Shown here in pieces: positions 50,449-58,876 of a DNA stretch of 64,000 nucleotides. The translations under genes and the position numbers were made by a program. The stretch is from positions 116,823 through 180,822 of the forward strand of contig DATBGS010000010.1 of the NCBI GenBank assembly GCA_036557885.1. Reading direction: 5' to 3'. The stretch is from DATBGS01 sp036557885. GTDB lineage: Bacteria > Chloroflexota > Ktedonobacteria > Ktedonobacterales > DATBGS01. How positions within the stretch are numbered: the stretch's first letter is position 1; each line of letters starts with the position of its first letter. The notes beneath the pieces are model-generated. The model made no database searches. It was not told the DNA's origin and worked only from the letters and a program-made list of their open reading frames with translations.

Positions 50449-51861
50449 CTAGTCTTCGTGCTTGCGCTGCCCCAGGAGATACGCTTGCTTGACCAGTTCG
50501 TAGCTTTCTGCGAACTGATTGCGCTGATGCAGCAATTCGCTGTAGCGATAGTAGGCCCGCGAAAGATATTCGGTGGCATCGTGCGCCTTCAGCAAATCAA
50601 TGGCGCGTCTGAAGGTCTGGTCGGCTTCATCCAGTCGGTTCATCGCCTTATAGATGCTCCCCAGCGTCACCAACAGTCGCCCATACAGCACTTCATCCTG
50701 AACCGCTGCGTCCTCACCGGGGCGACACAGCGCTTCGGCTTCAAGCGTCAGGCTTTCCGCCTGTGGAAGTTCCTGGCGCTCCAGCAGCAGATCAGCCAGC
50801 GCCATACGCGCCAGAATAGCCTGATGGCGCGTACCCAGCCGCTCGCACAGGTCAATCGAAAGCCGTAGCTGGCGCTCAGCCTCCGCAGCATCGTTCATCT
50901 CTTGATGCAGCGTGCCAAGCTGGATGGCAGCTTGCGCAATGCGATGGCGGCCTTCCGCGACCTCCAGCAGCGCCCGGCTGCGCCCGGTGTACCAATCCGA
51001 AAGAAGGGGCCTTCCGCCTTCCAGATGCCCTTGCGCCAGATGTTCTGAGGTTGCTGCCAGCTTTGTTGGCTGAACTACCACCTCAAGTTGATCAAGCGTG
51101 TGCTGGTAATATTCGGCAGCTATATCTCGGCGTTCCCGCCGACGATAGTGTTCGGCTACCTCTGCGTAGACCTCAATAGCGAAGAGCGGGTCGCCCACCG
51201 CCCCTCGTTGCACCGCCTGCACCGTCGCGGTGAAAGCATCGGCGGCCTCCAACAGCTTGCCCTGCTGCTCATAGGCCCAGGCCAGCACAAACCTGCACCG
51301 CTCCAGCAGTTCTTTGTAGCTGCTAAACTCATCCTGATGGAGCACCGCGTCTAATTCGCTGCGCACCTCACCTGGGCGCCCTGTAGCCTGGTAGGCTCGC
51401 GCCAGCAGATAGCTATAGAGCAGGCGTTGTTCCGAGGTAAGCGTCGAAGGAGTCAACAGGTGTAATAACTCTTCGGCAAGCTGGGGTTCCTGTTGATCGA
51501 GAGCAATGCTCGCCCAACTCAGCGCCAGAGGCACCGGATACGCGCTGCGTCGCTGGCTAATCAGTTGCACAAGCGAAAGCGGCGCTGCTGGAGTTCGCTC
51601 GGCTCCATACTCATCTGGGCCTTCATAGCCACCCGGCAAATCGGCCAATAATTCCGCCGAAGACACGCCCATCCGACGCGCCAGAATATCCAAAGCCTTC
51701 AGCGATGGCCGAATCCTGCCTCGCTCAATAGCGCTGATATAGGAGATGGAAAACTCAGGGGCCGCAAGCTGCTTCTGGGTAATGCGCAGCTTGCGCCTGA
51801 CCCGATAAATGTTTGTGCCTACCGGCCCCATACTAGGAGCCGTTTCTTGATAATTTGGCAT
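50449..51861 (-). CDS. XRE-type regulator with TPR repeats
   Basis: A 470-aa protein. Residues about 15-72 form a Cro/C1-type HTH (IYRVRRKLRITQKQLAAP, ISYISAIERGRIRPSLKAL). Residues about 110-460 are TPR repeats, for example AYEQQGKLLEAADAFTAT, AAIQLGTLHQEMNDAAEAERQL and LGSIYKAMNRLDEADQTFRRAI. This architecture resembles peptide-sensing or intracellular-signal regulators (RRNPP-like) and Streptomyces-type NsdA proteins. It lies directly upstream of the three-gene ATPase operon on the same strand and may control it, though a terminator separates them. AGAGAAGG precedes the ATG. Confidence 0.88.
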   Translation of the reverse strand: MPNYQETAPSMGPVGTNIYRVRRKLRITQKQLAAPEFSISYISAIERGRIRPSLKALDILARRMGVSSAELLADLPGGYEGPDEYGAERTPAAPLSLVQLISQRRSAYPVPLALSWASIALDQQEPQLAEELLHLLTPSTLTSEQRLLYSYLLARAYQATGRPGEVRSELDAVLHQDEFSSYKELLERCRFVLAWAYEQQGKLLEAADAFTATVQAVQRGAVGDPLFAIEVYAEVAEHYRRRERRDIAAEYYQHTLDQLEVVVQPTKLAATSEHLAQGHLEGGRPLLSDWYTGRSRALLEVAEGRHRIAQAAIQLGTLHQEMNDAAEAERQLRLSIDLCERLGTRHQAILARMALADLLLERQELPQAESLTLEAEALCRPGEDAAVQDEVLYGRLLVTLGSIYKAMNRLDEADQTFRRAIDLLKAHDATEYLSRAYYRYSELLHQRNQFAESYELVKQAYLLGQRKHED

Positions 51862-52342
51862 CGTGTACCTTCTCTTTATTTAAGGATGAAATGAGCAATT
51901 CCGATACGCGCAAGCAGCGATAGAACTCATCGCTGCTCGCGCTGATCAACAGGCACCCAGGCATGGTATCTGCTGCTGCCTGTTCTTTCAGTCTCTTTTC
52001 CATTCGTCAAGAGTATGACAAGAGATACATGTCAGGTAAACTGAAATCTAAACCTGATGGTCCCATTATATCATAGAGAGTTACGTTAAAAAATGACAGA
52101 AAGTATTCTCTCAACGAGCATAATAGAAGAGTGCTCAGTGTTCTAAAAAAGGATAATTGCTGTTTTATCGCCTGGTAGCAAAATAGAATGCGAACGAGCG
52201 ATTGGCGACTTGTAAGGTGGTTGAGCACAAAGGCTTGTTTCTTTCGCAACAGGACCGTATAATGCGCACGCGAAGGCTGTAGGGAGTACAATAATAAAGT
52301 GCACTTTTCCAAGGTAGAGGTTACGCAAAGGAGCGCCGTTAT
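51862..52342. other. Intergenic region between divergent regulator and pruA
   Basis: About 480 nt without a convincing gene. It holds a 9-bp hairpin (arms AGCAGCGAT and ATCGCTGCT, 51913-51937) in the leader of the XRE-TPR gene, an AT-rich stretch (52060-52160) and the pruA promoter. A 117-codon minus-strand frame here lacks a ribosome site and family features. Confidence 0.6.
52235..52263 (+). promoter_or_regulatory. Promoter for pruA
   Basis: TTGTTT (52235-52240), 17 nt, consensus TATAAT (52258-52263), giving a leader of about 70 nt before the pruA ATG. Confidence 0.7.
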
Positions 52343-53923
52343 ATGACAAGCACCGCGCACCGCGCCACATCTGCGGTTTTGCCAGAATTTCAGAATTGTC
52401 CGCTTACCGATTTCAGCGTTGAGGCCAATCGCCGCGCCCAGGAAGCCGCGTTACAAAAAGTGCAATCGGAGCTTGGCCGCACCTACCCGCTCATTATTGG
52501 CGGAGAAAAAATCACCACTGCCGAAACCTTCACTTCTGTCAATCCCGCCCATCCTGGGCAAGTGGTTGGCGTGGTGGCGAAAGCAACAGTGGAACTGGCA
52601 AACAAAGCGGTGGAGGTTGCCGCGCGCACCTTTGAAAGCTGGAAGCGTGTCCCTGCTGCGGAGCGAGCCGCGTATCTCTTTAAGGCGGCTGAAGTCATGC
52701 GTCAGCGCCGCCTGGAACTGAACGCCTGGATGATCTACGAAGCCTCGAAAAGCTGGGTGGAAGCCGACGCCGACACCGCAGAGGCGATAGATTTTCTGGA
52801 GTTCTATGGCCGCGAGATGCTGCGCCTGGCAGACAAACAGCCGCTCACGCGCATCCCAGGCGAAGAGAACGACCTGCGCTATATCCCCCTGGGGGTTGGT
52901 GTTGCCATTCCGCCCTGGAACTTTCCCTGCGCGATTATGGCGGGCCTGACTACCTCCGCGCTGGTGGCAGGCAACACCGTCATTCTCAAGCCCGCCAGCA
53001 CCACGCCCATCATAGCTGCCCAGTTTGTCAACATCTTGCACGAAGTTGGCTTGCCTGCTGGCGTGGTCAATTTCCTCCCCGGCCCTGGCGGTGCCATTGG
53101 CGACGCGCTGGTGGAGCATCCCAAAGTGCGGTTTATTTCCTTTACTGGCTCCCGCGATGTCGGGCTGCGCATCAATCAACTTGCCGCCAAACCCCAGCGC
53201 GGCCAGCTTTGGATTAAGCGCACTGTGCTGGAGATGGGCGGCAAAGACGCGGTGGTTGTGGACGAGACGGCTGATCTGGATGCTGCCGCCACCGGCATTG
53301 TTGCCTCCGCTTTTGGGTTCCAGGGGCAAAAATGTTCGGCTGGCTCCCGCGCCATCATCGTTGGGCAGGTCTACGATCAGGTCGTACAAAAAGTCGTCGA
53401 AAAAGCGCGCGCCCTCGCTGTTGGTGATCCCACCAACCCCCAAAACGTGCAAGGTGCCGTAATTGATGAAAATGCCTTCCGCAAAATCAGCGAGTATATC
53501 CAGATTGGCGAAAAAGAAGGCAAACTGCTGCTTGGTGGCACGCCGCACCCCAGCGAAGGCTATTTCATTCCACCCACCATCTTTGCCGATGTCGCTCCCA
53601 ATGCCCGTCTCGCCCAGGAAGAAATCTTTGGCCCGGTTCTGGCGATTACCAAAGCTGAGGATTACGAGGAGGCGCTGGCTATTGCCAACGGAACCGAGTA
53701 TGGGCTGACGGGCGCGTTCTATTCGCGCAACCAGGAGCGCCTGGAGCGGGCGAAAGACGATTTCCACGTTGGCAATCTCTATCTCAATCGCAAATGCACT
53801 GGCGCCCTCGTCGGCGTGCATCCTTTTGGAGGGTTTAACATGTCTGGGACCGACTCCAAGGCTGGAGGACGCGACTATCTCTTGCTCTTTACGCAAGCGA
53901 AAGCCCTCTCGGAGAAGGTCTAG
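52343..53923 (+). CDS. pruA: L-glutamate gamma-semialdehyde dehydrogenase (P5C dehydrogenase)
   Basis: A 526-aa aldehyde dehydrogenase of the RocA/PruA type, second step of proline degradation. Landmarks: LIIGGEKITTAETFTSVNPAHPGQVVG, IPPWNFPCAI, FTGSRDVGLRI, catalytic Glu in VLEMGGKDAVVVDETADLD, catalytic Cys in FGFQGQKCSAGSRAI, EEIFGPVLAI and HPFGGFNMSGTDSKAGG. The usual partner proline dehydrogenase gene is not in the window. AAGGAG precedes the ATG at good distance. NAD is the expected cofactor. Confidence 0.96.
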   Translation: MTSTAHRATSAVLPEFQNCPLTDFSVEANRRAQEAALQKVQSELGRTYPLIIGGEKITTAETFTSVNPAHPGQVVGVVAKATVELANKAVEVAARTFESWKRVPAAERAAYLFKAAEVMRQRRLELNAWMIYEASKSWVEADADTAEAIDFLEFYGREMLRLADKQPLTRIPGEENDLRYIPLGVGVAIPPWNFPCAIMAGLTTSALVAGNTVILKPASTTPIIAAQFVNILHEVGLPAGVVNFLPGPGGAIGDALVEHPKVRFISFTGSRDVGLRINQLAAKPQRGQLWIKRTVLEMGGKDAVVVDETADLDAAATGIVASAFGFQGQKCSAGSRAIIVGQVYDQVVQKVVEKARALAVGDPTNPQNVQGAVIDENAFRKISEYIQIGEKEGKLLLGGTPHPSEGYFIPPTIFADVAPNARLAQEEIFGPVLAITKAEDYEEALAIANGTEYGLTGAFYSRNQERLERAKDDFHVGNLYLNRKCTGALVGVHPFGGFNMSGTDSKAGGRDYLLLFTQAKALSEKV

Positions 53924-54004
53924 CAGCGCATCATAGCCAAACCCAAAAGGCGTGATCAGCCAGACGGGATGTTTTAACGTTTTATTTTGGCCTGCGCTTT
54001 GTCC

Positions 54005-54046
54005 AGTCCGCGCAGGCGGACTTCGCAGCGCCCCTGCTTTGAGGGG
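54005..54046. repeat. Two hairpins of the dispersed GC-rich family
   Basis: AGTCCGCGCAGGCGGACT (54005-54022) and CCCCTGCTTTGAGGGG (54031-54046). The 17-mer GCCCCTGCTTTGAGGGG recurs twice at 63.5 kb, and a related inverted form at 31.89 kb. They may stop transcription from pruA. Confidence 0.6.
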
Positions 54047-54090
54047 TGGCCGCAGGCCCATAGACGCGGTTTTAACCGCCGGTTTCCAGT

Positions 54091-55143
54091 ATGCCAGATT
54101 CGCCATCTCAGACGATAAGCAGCGCCGTCAAAACCATAGAGTGGCGGCTGGCTCGTCAGCAAGACGGGCCAGTCTGGGTAGCGCTTACCCGCGAAGGGCG
54201 AGCACCATTGCTCCCACGAGAAGCGCTCACCGAGCCGACACGGAGATTAGCGCAGGATCGCCAGGAACGAGAAGAGGAATTACAGTATTTCCTCTCCGAA
54301 CTCCCCAGGCGCTCTGGTGAGTGCTTTTTGCTCTGGCATACTGGCAGCATTATTGGTCGGGTTTGCTTCACTCTCAGAGGGGACGAAGCGTATATCTGGG
54401 GCCTGGCTTTGCTGCCAACGTTAAAAGCGGATATGGTTGCAAAGGTGGTAGAGAGCATCGTTGATCACGCGATTGCTGCCGACGTTGCAGAGGTCATAGC
54501 CGTCTTCGAAGCCAGCCACCTTCCCAGCTTTAGAGCCAGGGGCTTTGGGGTGATGCGTCGCTATTCCACCATCGTTTCTGCCACAGCGCAAAGCGAGGAG
54601 GGCGACGAAGAGACAGGACCGCCAAAGAAGACAAAGCGAAAATCAAAGAAGTATATCCCACATTTGCGCGTTCGCCCGATGCGCTCAGAAGACCTGAGCA
54701 CCTTCTCAGAAATGAAGCGTGCTGCCTCAGAGAGAAAGGGGAAACACGGGGCTGTTCAATCGGTCTGGCATGAAGAAGTTGACCATTTGATGCGGGGGCA
54801 GCTAGATAACCCCTTCGATGAGTATGTGTACGTGGCTGAAGGCTGCCCAGAGGGGAAAAACGAGCTGGAACTTGTGGGTGTCATCGAGTTGAACCAATGG
54901 CGCCGGGTTGCCGTCATTACTGATCTTTTGGTCTCTGACCAACAGCGTCGGCATGGTATTGGGAAAGCACTGGTGGACCATGCCAGGCAAAGTGTCGAAA
55001 AACAAAACCATACTACCATTATGGCAACCATCAACGAGCGATCTCGCGCCCAAAGATTCTTTCGGCATGTTGGCTTTCGGGATGTCCAGCAGTGCACCAT
55101 CGTGGCGCGTCTCAAGCTGCCCCTCAAAGACAGCCCAGGATAG
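54091..55143 (+). CDS. Tandem GNAT acetyltransferase
   Basis: A 350-aa protein with two GNAT folds. The N-terminal one (about 40-165) has degenerate motifs (CFLLWHTGSIIGRVCFTLRG then YIWGLALLPTLKADMVAKVV) and probably no catalysis. A Lys-rich linker (PPKKTKRKSKKY) follows. The C-terminal one (about 190-345) has acetyl-CoA motif A as ITDLLVSDQQRRHGIGKALVDHA and the usual FFRHVGF. The acceptor is unknown. The ATG has a weak ribosome site and sits at the edge of a GGTTTTAACC repeat, so the start is uncertain. Its end overlaps the convergent transglycosylase gene by 20 nt. Confidence 0.78.
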   Translation: MPDSPSQTISSAVKTIEWRLARQQDGPVWVALTREGRAPLLPREALTEPTRRLAQDRQEREEELQYFLSELPRRSGECFLLWHTGSIIGRVCFTLRGDEAYIWGLALLPTLKADMVAKVVESIVDHAIAADVAEVIAVFEASHLPSFRARGFGVMRRYSTIVSATAQSEEGDEETGPPKKTKRKSKKYIPHLRVRPMRSEDLSTFSEMKRAASERKGKHGAVQSVWHEEVDHLMRGQLDNPFDEYVYVAEGCPEGKNELELVGVIELNQWRRVAVITDLLVSDQQRRHGIGKALVDHARQSVEKQNHTTIMATINERSRAQRFFRHVGFRDVQQCTIVARLKLPLKDSPG

Positions 55144-55810
55144 CGGGGACGTAATTCTGCGTCTCTTCCCCCATCAGGTCAAGCCAGGACCAGGGGCCAG
55201 GCGGCCAGGAATCGGCAAAGGTTTGACGCCAGGCACTTTCTAAAGCGCCTGCCCCGGCGTTGTAGGCGGCCAGCACCAGCCCATAGCCATAATGTGCTGA
55301 TTGCCCGCCATAATGATCTGCCAGGTTCTTTGCGCGCTGCTCATACTGCCCCAGGCGCTCTTTATCAAGCTTGGCCGCTGCGTCGAGCGCTTGCGTGGGG
55401 TCTTTCGGGTCAATCCCCAGGCTGGCTGCTGTATCGGGCAAAAATTGCGCGATGCCCACCGCTCCAGCCGAACTTACAGCGTCAGGATTAAACTTGGATT
55501 CCCGCCAGATTTGCCACTCAAACGAGAGCACATCAAGCTGATATTTCGCGGCATCCTCGCGGGCCACCGCCAACCAGGAAGAAGCCGTTGGTGGGTCGCT
55601 GTGGCGACAAGTCGCTTGCCCGCTTAATCCGAAATCCGGCGGCGTTGTGGGCGCGGTGACAAGCCCAAACCCTGGCGGCTCTCCAAAGCTCAGCCCGAAC
55701 ACGACAGCCAGGCGAGATGCAGCAACCGCTCCGCCAACACAGCACAGGGCGAGAAGCGCCAGACTTAGCACTAATATCGGGGCGGTCCATCGCCGGGAAC
55801 GCCGCTTCAT
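55124..55810 (-). CDS. Membrane-anchored lytic transglycosylase (SLT domain)
   Basis: A 228-aa protein with a basic start, one N-terminal hydrophobic segment (residues 10-32, signal or anchor), and an SLT/lysozyme-like domain. The catalytic Glu is in WQIWRESKFNPDAVS, followed by SAGAVGIAQFLPDTA and YGLVLAAYNAGAGAL, the standard motifs of soluble lytic transglycosylases. It cleaves peptidoglycan glycan strands to anhydromuramic ends outside the membrane. AGGAG lies five nt before the ATG. Confidence 0.92.
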   Translation of the reverse strand: MKRRSRRWTAPILVLSLALLALCCVGGAVAASRLAVVFGLSFGEPPGFGLVTAPTTPPDFGLSGQATCRHSDPPTASSWLAVAREDAAKYQLDVLSFEWQIWRESKFNPDAVSSAGAVGIAQFLPDTAASLGIDPKDPTQALDAAAKLDKERLGQYEQRAKNLADHYGGQSAHYGYGLVLAAYNAGAGALESAWRQTFADSWPPGPWSWLDLMGEETQNYVPAILGCL

Positions 55811-55918
55811 TCATCTCCTCCAGTACATGTGCTCGTCATTGAGTCTGGCCCAAGTGTACTCTATCCTGCCCCAACTCGCAATGAACCAGGACACACTGAG
55901 GAGGTCCGCTCGAAAAAA

Positions 55919-56401
55919 TTATCGGCTCACCCCAGGAGTCAGCGCTGGCTCGGAAAGATACATCAGCCGCCCGTCAATCGTGATCACTCCGCTCACCTGC
56001 TGCTGCTTCAGGTAATGGCTGAGCAACTCCTGGATAAAACGATCCATTACATGCCCTGGCGCCGCGACATCGCTCTCTGGCGCAAAGGGTGTGCCTGCCT
56101 CTTTTGCTGGCCGATATTGCAGGAACTCCAACACCAGCCGGGTAATAGTGATACCGCGATGCTGCCCCTGCGCGCGCTCAATCACCCCCATGCCTTCCAA
56201 CTCTTCCAGGCATTCTGTAAGCTTTCCTCGTCCAATGGTGCGCCCTTTCGCCTGAAAATAGGCCGTCATCTCTGCAAAAGATGGGCTGCTGGCGGGATGG
56301 TCGAGCCGATACTGGCAAAGATACTGATACAGCACCAATGCTTCTTCACTCACATAAAACCCACCAACAACCAGCTTCTTTTTCTCAACAAATCGTCGCA
56401 T
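55919..56401 (-). CDS. LexA-DBD-like winged-helix protein lacking a peptidase domain
   Basis: A 160-aa protein. Residues about 18-85 form a winged helix in which EALVLYQYLCQYRLDHPASSPSFAEMTAYF then LTECLEELEGMGVIERAQGQHRGITI parallels the LexA DNA-binding domain (long first helix, SPS-type loop, L..L...G.I, basic wing). The C-terminal 75 residues do not resemble the S24 self-cleavage domain and lack its Ser/Lys pair, so it cannot be an ordinary LexA. AGGAGG lies seven nt before the ATG. Two GAAC-N4-GTTC palindromes lie upstream, suggesting autoregulation. Confidence 0.6.
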   Translation of the reverse strand: MRRFVEKKKLVVGGFYVSEEALVLYQYLCQYRLDHPASSPSFAEMTAYFQAKGRTIGRGKLTECLEELEGMGVIERAQGQHRGITITRLVLEFLQYRPAKEAGTPFAPESDVAAPGHVMDRFIQELLSHYLKQQQVSGVITIDGRLMYLSEPALTPGVSR

Positions 56402-56418
56402 CAGGATACCTCCTCAGA

Positions 56419-56518
56419 GAACATTTGTTCCATTTCTCCAAGTATAGCAGATGCCAGGGCTGATTGCAAGGCTTGATGCCAGAACATTCCCTCTCTATTT
56501 TGGAACAAACGTTCCAAA
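56419..56518. promoter_or_regulatory. Two GAAC-N4-GTTC operators between divergent genes
   Basis: GAACATTTGTTC at 56419-56430, and at 56499-56518 a 20-bp palindrome (TTTGGAAC, AAAC, GTTCCAAA) with perfect 8-bp arms. Both have the half-site and spacing of Gram-positive LexA boxes. The first is 18 nt before the winged-helix gene, the second lies toward the patatin gene. Confidence 0.7.
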
Positions 56519-56637
56519 CAGCCTGAGAATATTGCAAAGGAGCATTGATGTGACGCCTGCCAGACCTCAGCCGTTTAAGTGAGTGGTCAGGCAGATGTAT
56601 ATTTATTACATAAGGATGGCCGCGAGGAGCGTATTCT

Positions 56638-57735
56638 ATGGAAAACCATAATGGTAGAGCCAATAACCACCTCTCTCAGTCTCAGGTGCTGCGTCGTAAC
56701 TGGCTTGGGCGTTTATTTCACCTCTTGGCGCCCGCCTCTGTGTCCTCTCCGCTTCCAGATATGCCAGCATCTTTATCACCTGCGCCTGAAAAAACCGTAT
56801 TTGTGCTTCTCGGTGGTGGCTCTCGTGGCGCATCTCAGGCTGGCTCGCTGGCCGCCGTGATGGAACATGGCATCTGCCCTGATGTGATCATTGGTGTTTC
56901 TGCTGGCGCCTGGAATGGCGCGTATCTGGCGGCAGACCCCACGCCGGAGCGTGCCAGGATGCTTTGCGACCTCTGGGCCAAGACGAAAACCACTGATCTG
57001 CTTGGCGGAGGATGGTGGCAGGCTGCGGTCAGCGCTGTTTCTGGTCGTCCCGCGTTGTATGGCTCAGAAGGGCCGGTGCGTGTGGCCCATCGCTATCTTT
57101 CCACCCAAACATTCGAAGAACTCCGCGTGCCGCTGTATATCGTTGCTGCCAACCTCACCTCCGGCCAGCCCACCATCTTTTCCTCTGGCCGTCTTTTGCC
57201 TGCTGTGCTCGCCTCGTCTGCTGTGCCGGGCATTTTCCCTCCCGTAGTAAAAGATGGGCAGGTCTATGTGGATGGTGGCTTAGAAGAATGGGAAGCCAGC
57301 GCCACCGCGCTCAAGCTGGGGGCACGGCAAGTCTATCTCTTTGGCTGTGGCTCCATTGCTGAAATCTCGCCCCGCCTCACGCCTACCGCATCAGGCATGC
57401 TGGCTGAGGAACACCCCAGCCAGCCAGGACGCGATTGGCGCGCGCTGCTCACCAGACGCCAGCAAGCCAACGCCATGCTTGGCGCAAATCTTCTGGATGT
57501 GCTCGAACGCTCCTGGGATGTCATCACCCGCTATCAGTTCCGCCGCTCTGCCGAGGGCTTACGCAGCTCTGGTGTCAAAGTCATCTCGATAGACCCCCAA
57601 CTCCCCGCCCACTCGCGCCCGCTCGACTTTAATCGCGGCCCTGCCATGATTGCTGCCGGGCGCGCGGCTGCTGAAGCCGTATTGAGCGACGTGGCCCAAA
57701 CGATCAGTGATCTCACCACATTATCAGCCAGCTAG
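56638..57735 (+). CDS. Patatin-like phospholipase
   Basis: A 365-aa patatin-fold lipid hydrolase. The oxyanion loop LLGGGSRGASQAG, nucleophile GVSAGAWNG (GxSxG) and the Asp of VYVDGGLEEW form the Ser-Asp dyad. About 50 disordered residues precede the domain, and there is no signal peptide. It would hydrolyse phospholipids or other acyl esters in the cytosol or at the membrane face. GAGGAG lies 9 nt before the ATG. It shares a divergent control region with the LexA-like gene. Confidence 0.92.
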   Translation: MENHNGRANNHLSQSQVLRRNWLGRLFHLLAPASVSSPLPDMPASLSPAPEKTVFVLLGGGSRGASQAGSLAAVMEHGICPDVIIGVSAGAWNGAYLAADPTPERARMLCDLWAKTKTTDLLGGGWWQAAVSAVSGRPALYGSEGPVRVAHRYLSTQTFEELRVPLYIVAANLTSGQPTIFSSGRLLPAVLASSAVPGIFPPVVKDGQVYVDGGLEEWEASATALKLGARQVYLFGCGSIAEISPRLTPTASGMLAEEHPSQPGRDWRALLTRRQQANAMLGANLLDVLERSWDVITRYQFRRSAEGLRSSGVKVISIDPQLPAHSRPLDFNRGPAMIAAGRAAAEAVLSDVAQTISDLTTLSAS

Positions 57736-57945
57736 CGGAACAGCGCAGTTCATCCCTTGGCTGCGCCCGATAAATGACTGAAACAAATCCCACCTGGGAC
57801 TTCTCTAACAGTTAGAACTTCGCATATTTATGCTTTGATGCCAGCGGAGAAGCAGCCATATGCGCAGAAAATGACTACCGCTCTACTCATTGGCTGCAAA
57901 CACATACTGTAGCCTGGGGGAGCGCCGGAGAAGGGACGATCACCT

Positions 57946-58809
57946 ATGATCGAAACCAGCCAGGAACACGAAATTTTCTCGTATGAACCATTTACGCAGC
58001 ACGCCTTTTACAAAGAGGTCAACCGCAATCTGGTGGAGCGCGCGGTTGGCAGCCTCCCAACGAACAGGCCGCTCACCATTGTTGACCTGGGCAGCGGCAC
58101 GGGCGCCGTCACCCAGATGGTGGCCGAAGCACTGAGCAGGCGCGGCATGAACGCCACCCTCATCGGTGTTGAGCCATCCGCTGATGCCATCGCTCGCGCC
58201 GAGCGTCGGCTGGCTGGGTCAAGCATGGATGTGCGTTTTGTGCAGGGCGATTCTGCTGATCTCGCCCGGTTGGGTGTCTCCGTTGACGCGCTGTTCTTCT
58301 GCAATGCCATCCACCTTGTCCCAGACAAAAACGAGGCCATCCAGCAAATTGCTCAAGTCCTGGCTCCAGGCGGGCTTTTTGTGTTCAATAGCTCGTTCTT
58401 CACTGGCGCTTATGTGCCAGGAACCGAAGGCTTTTATCGCACCTGGACACGCCGAGCAATTGGCTGGCTGCGCCGCGAGCATCCAGAAGTGAAGCTTGCC
58501 CGCGACGAAAAGGCGCTGGCGATGCAATGGCTCTCTGGCGATGAGTACACAGCCATCTTGCAGAAACATGGGTTTGGCGTGCTGCATTGCTCGCTCGATG
58601 AAGCTCTCATGGACCTCCAATCCTGGCACGATATTGGGCACTACTGGCTCTTTATTGAGGGCGCGCTCCCTGGTGCGCCGCTCGCCACTGGCGCAGAGGC
58701 GCTCAGGTATGGGGCGAACGAAACGTTCCAAGAGCAGAGCTTAGTCTACGTGCCGCGCAACTGGCTCCAGGTTGTATCGCGTCTTGAGGGAAACCCCAGG
58801 CAGAACTAA
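57946..58809 (+). CDS. Class I SAM-dependent methyltransferase
   Basis: A 287-aa methyltransferase. Motif I is TIVDLGSGTGAVTQMVAEAL, post-I is LIGVEPSADAIARAERRL, motif II-like is VRFVQGDSADL, and VDALFFCNAIHLVPDKNEAIQQIAQVLAPGGLFVFNS gives motifs IV and V. The C-terminal about 110 residues likely bind the acceptor. The substrate is not known. The 210-nt gap before it contains a short CTAACAGTTAG palindrome and no gene. GGAGAAGGGA precedes the ATG. Confidence 0.88.
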   Translation: MIETSQEHEIFSYEPFTQHAFYKEVNRNLVERAVGSLPTNRPLTIVDLGSGTGAVTQMVAEALSRRGMNATLIGVEPSADAIARAERRLAGSSMDVRFVQGDSADLARLGVSVDALFFCNAIHLVPDKNEAIQQIAQVLAPGGLFVFNSSFFTGAYVPGTEGFYRTWTRRAIGWLRREHPEVKLARDEKALAMQWLSGDEYTAILQKHGFGVLHCSLDEALMDLQSWHDIGHYWLFIEGALPGAPLATGAEALRYGANETFQEQSLVYVPRNWLQVVSRLEGNPRQN

Positions 58810-58819
58810 CACCACAAAA

Positions 58820-58856
58820 AGCAGGGGAGGCGTAAACTCCGGGCGCCTCCCCTGCT
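58820..58856 (-). terminator. Terminator between methyltransferase and fabF genes
   Basis: Arms AGCAGGGGAGGCG (58820-58832) and CGCCTCCCCTGCT (58844-58856). On the minus strand the stem is followed by TTTTT, on the plus strand by TCTCCC, so it mainly serves fabF. Confidence 0.85.
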
Positions 58857-58876
58857 TCTCCCTGTGTGGCTGAGCA

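Noticed and set aside
51862..52360. 117-codon minus-strand ORF upstream of the XRE-TPR gene
   Set aside because: It has no ribosome site, a Leu/Ser/Tyr-rich odd composition, and covers the pruA promoter on the other strand.
52451..54106. 551-codon minus-strand open frame
   Set aside because: It is antisense to pruA, whose active-site motifs are unmistakable. Long antisense frames are expected in GC-rich codon usage.
56579..56860. 93-codon frame beginning SGQADVYLLHKDGREERILW
   Set aside because: The first 30 residues look protein-like, but most of the frame overlaps the patatin gene out of frame. It could be a tiny remnant at best.
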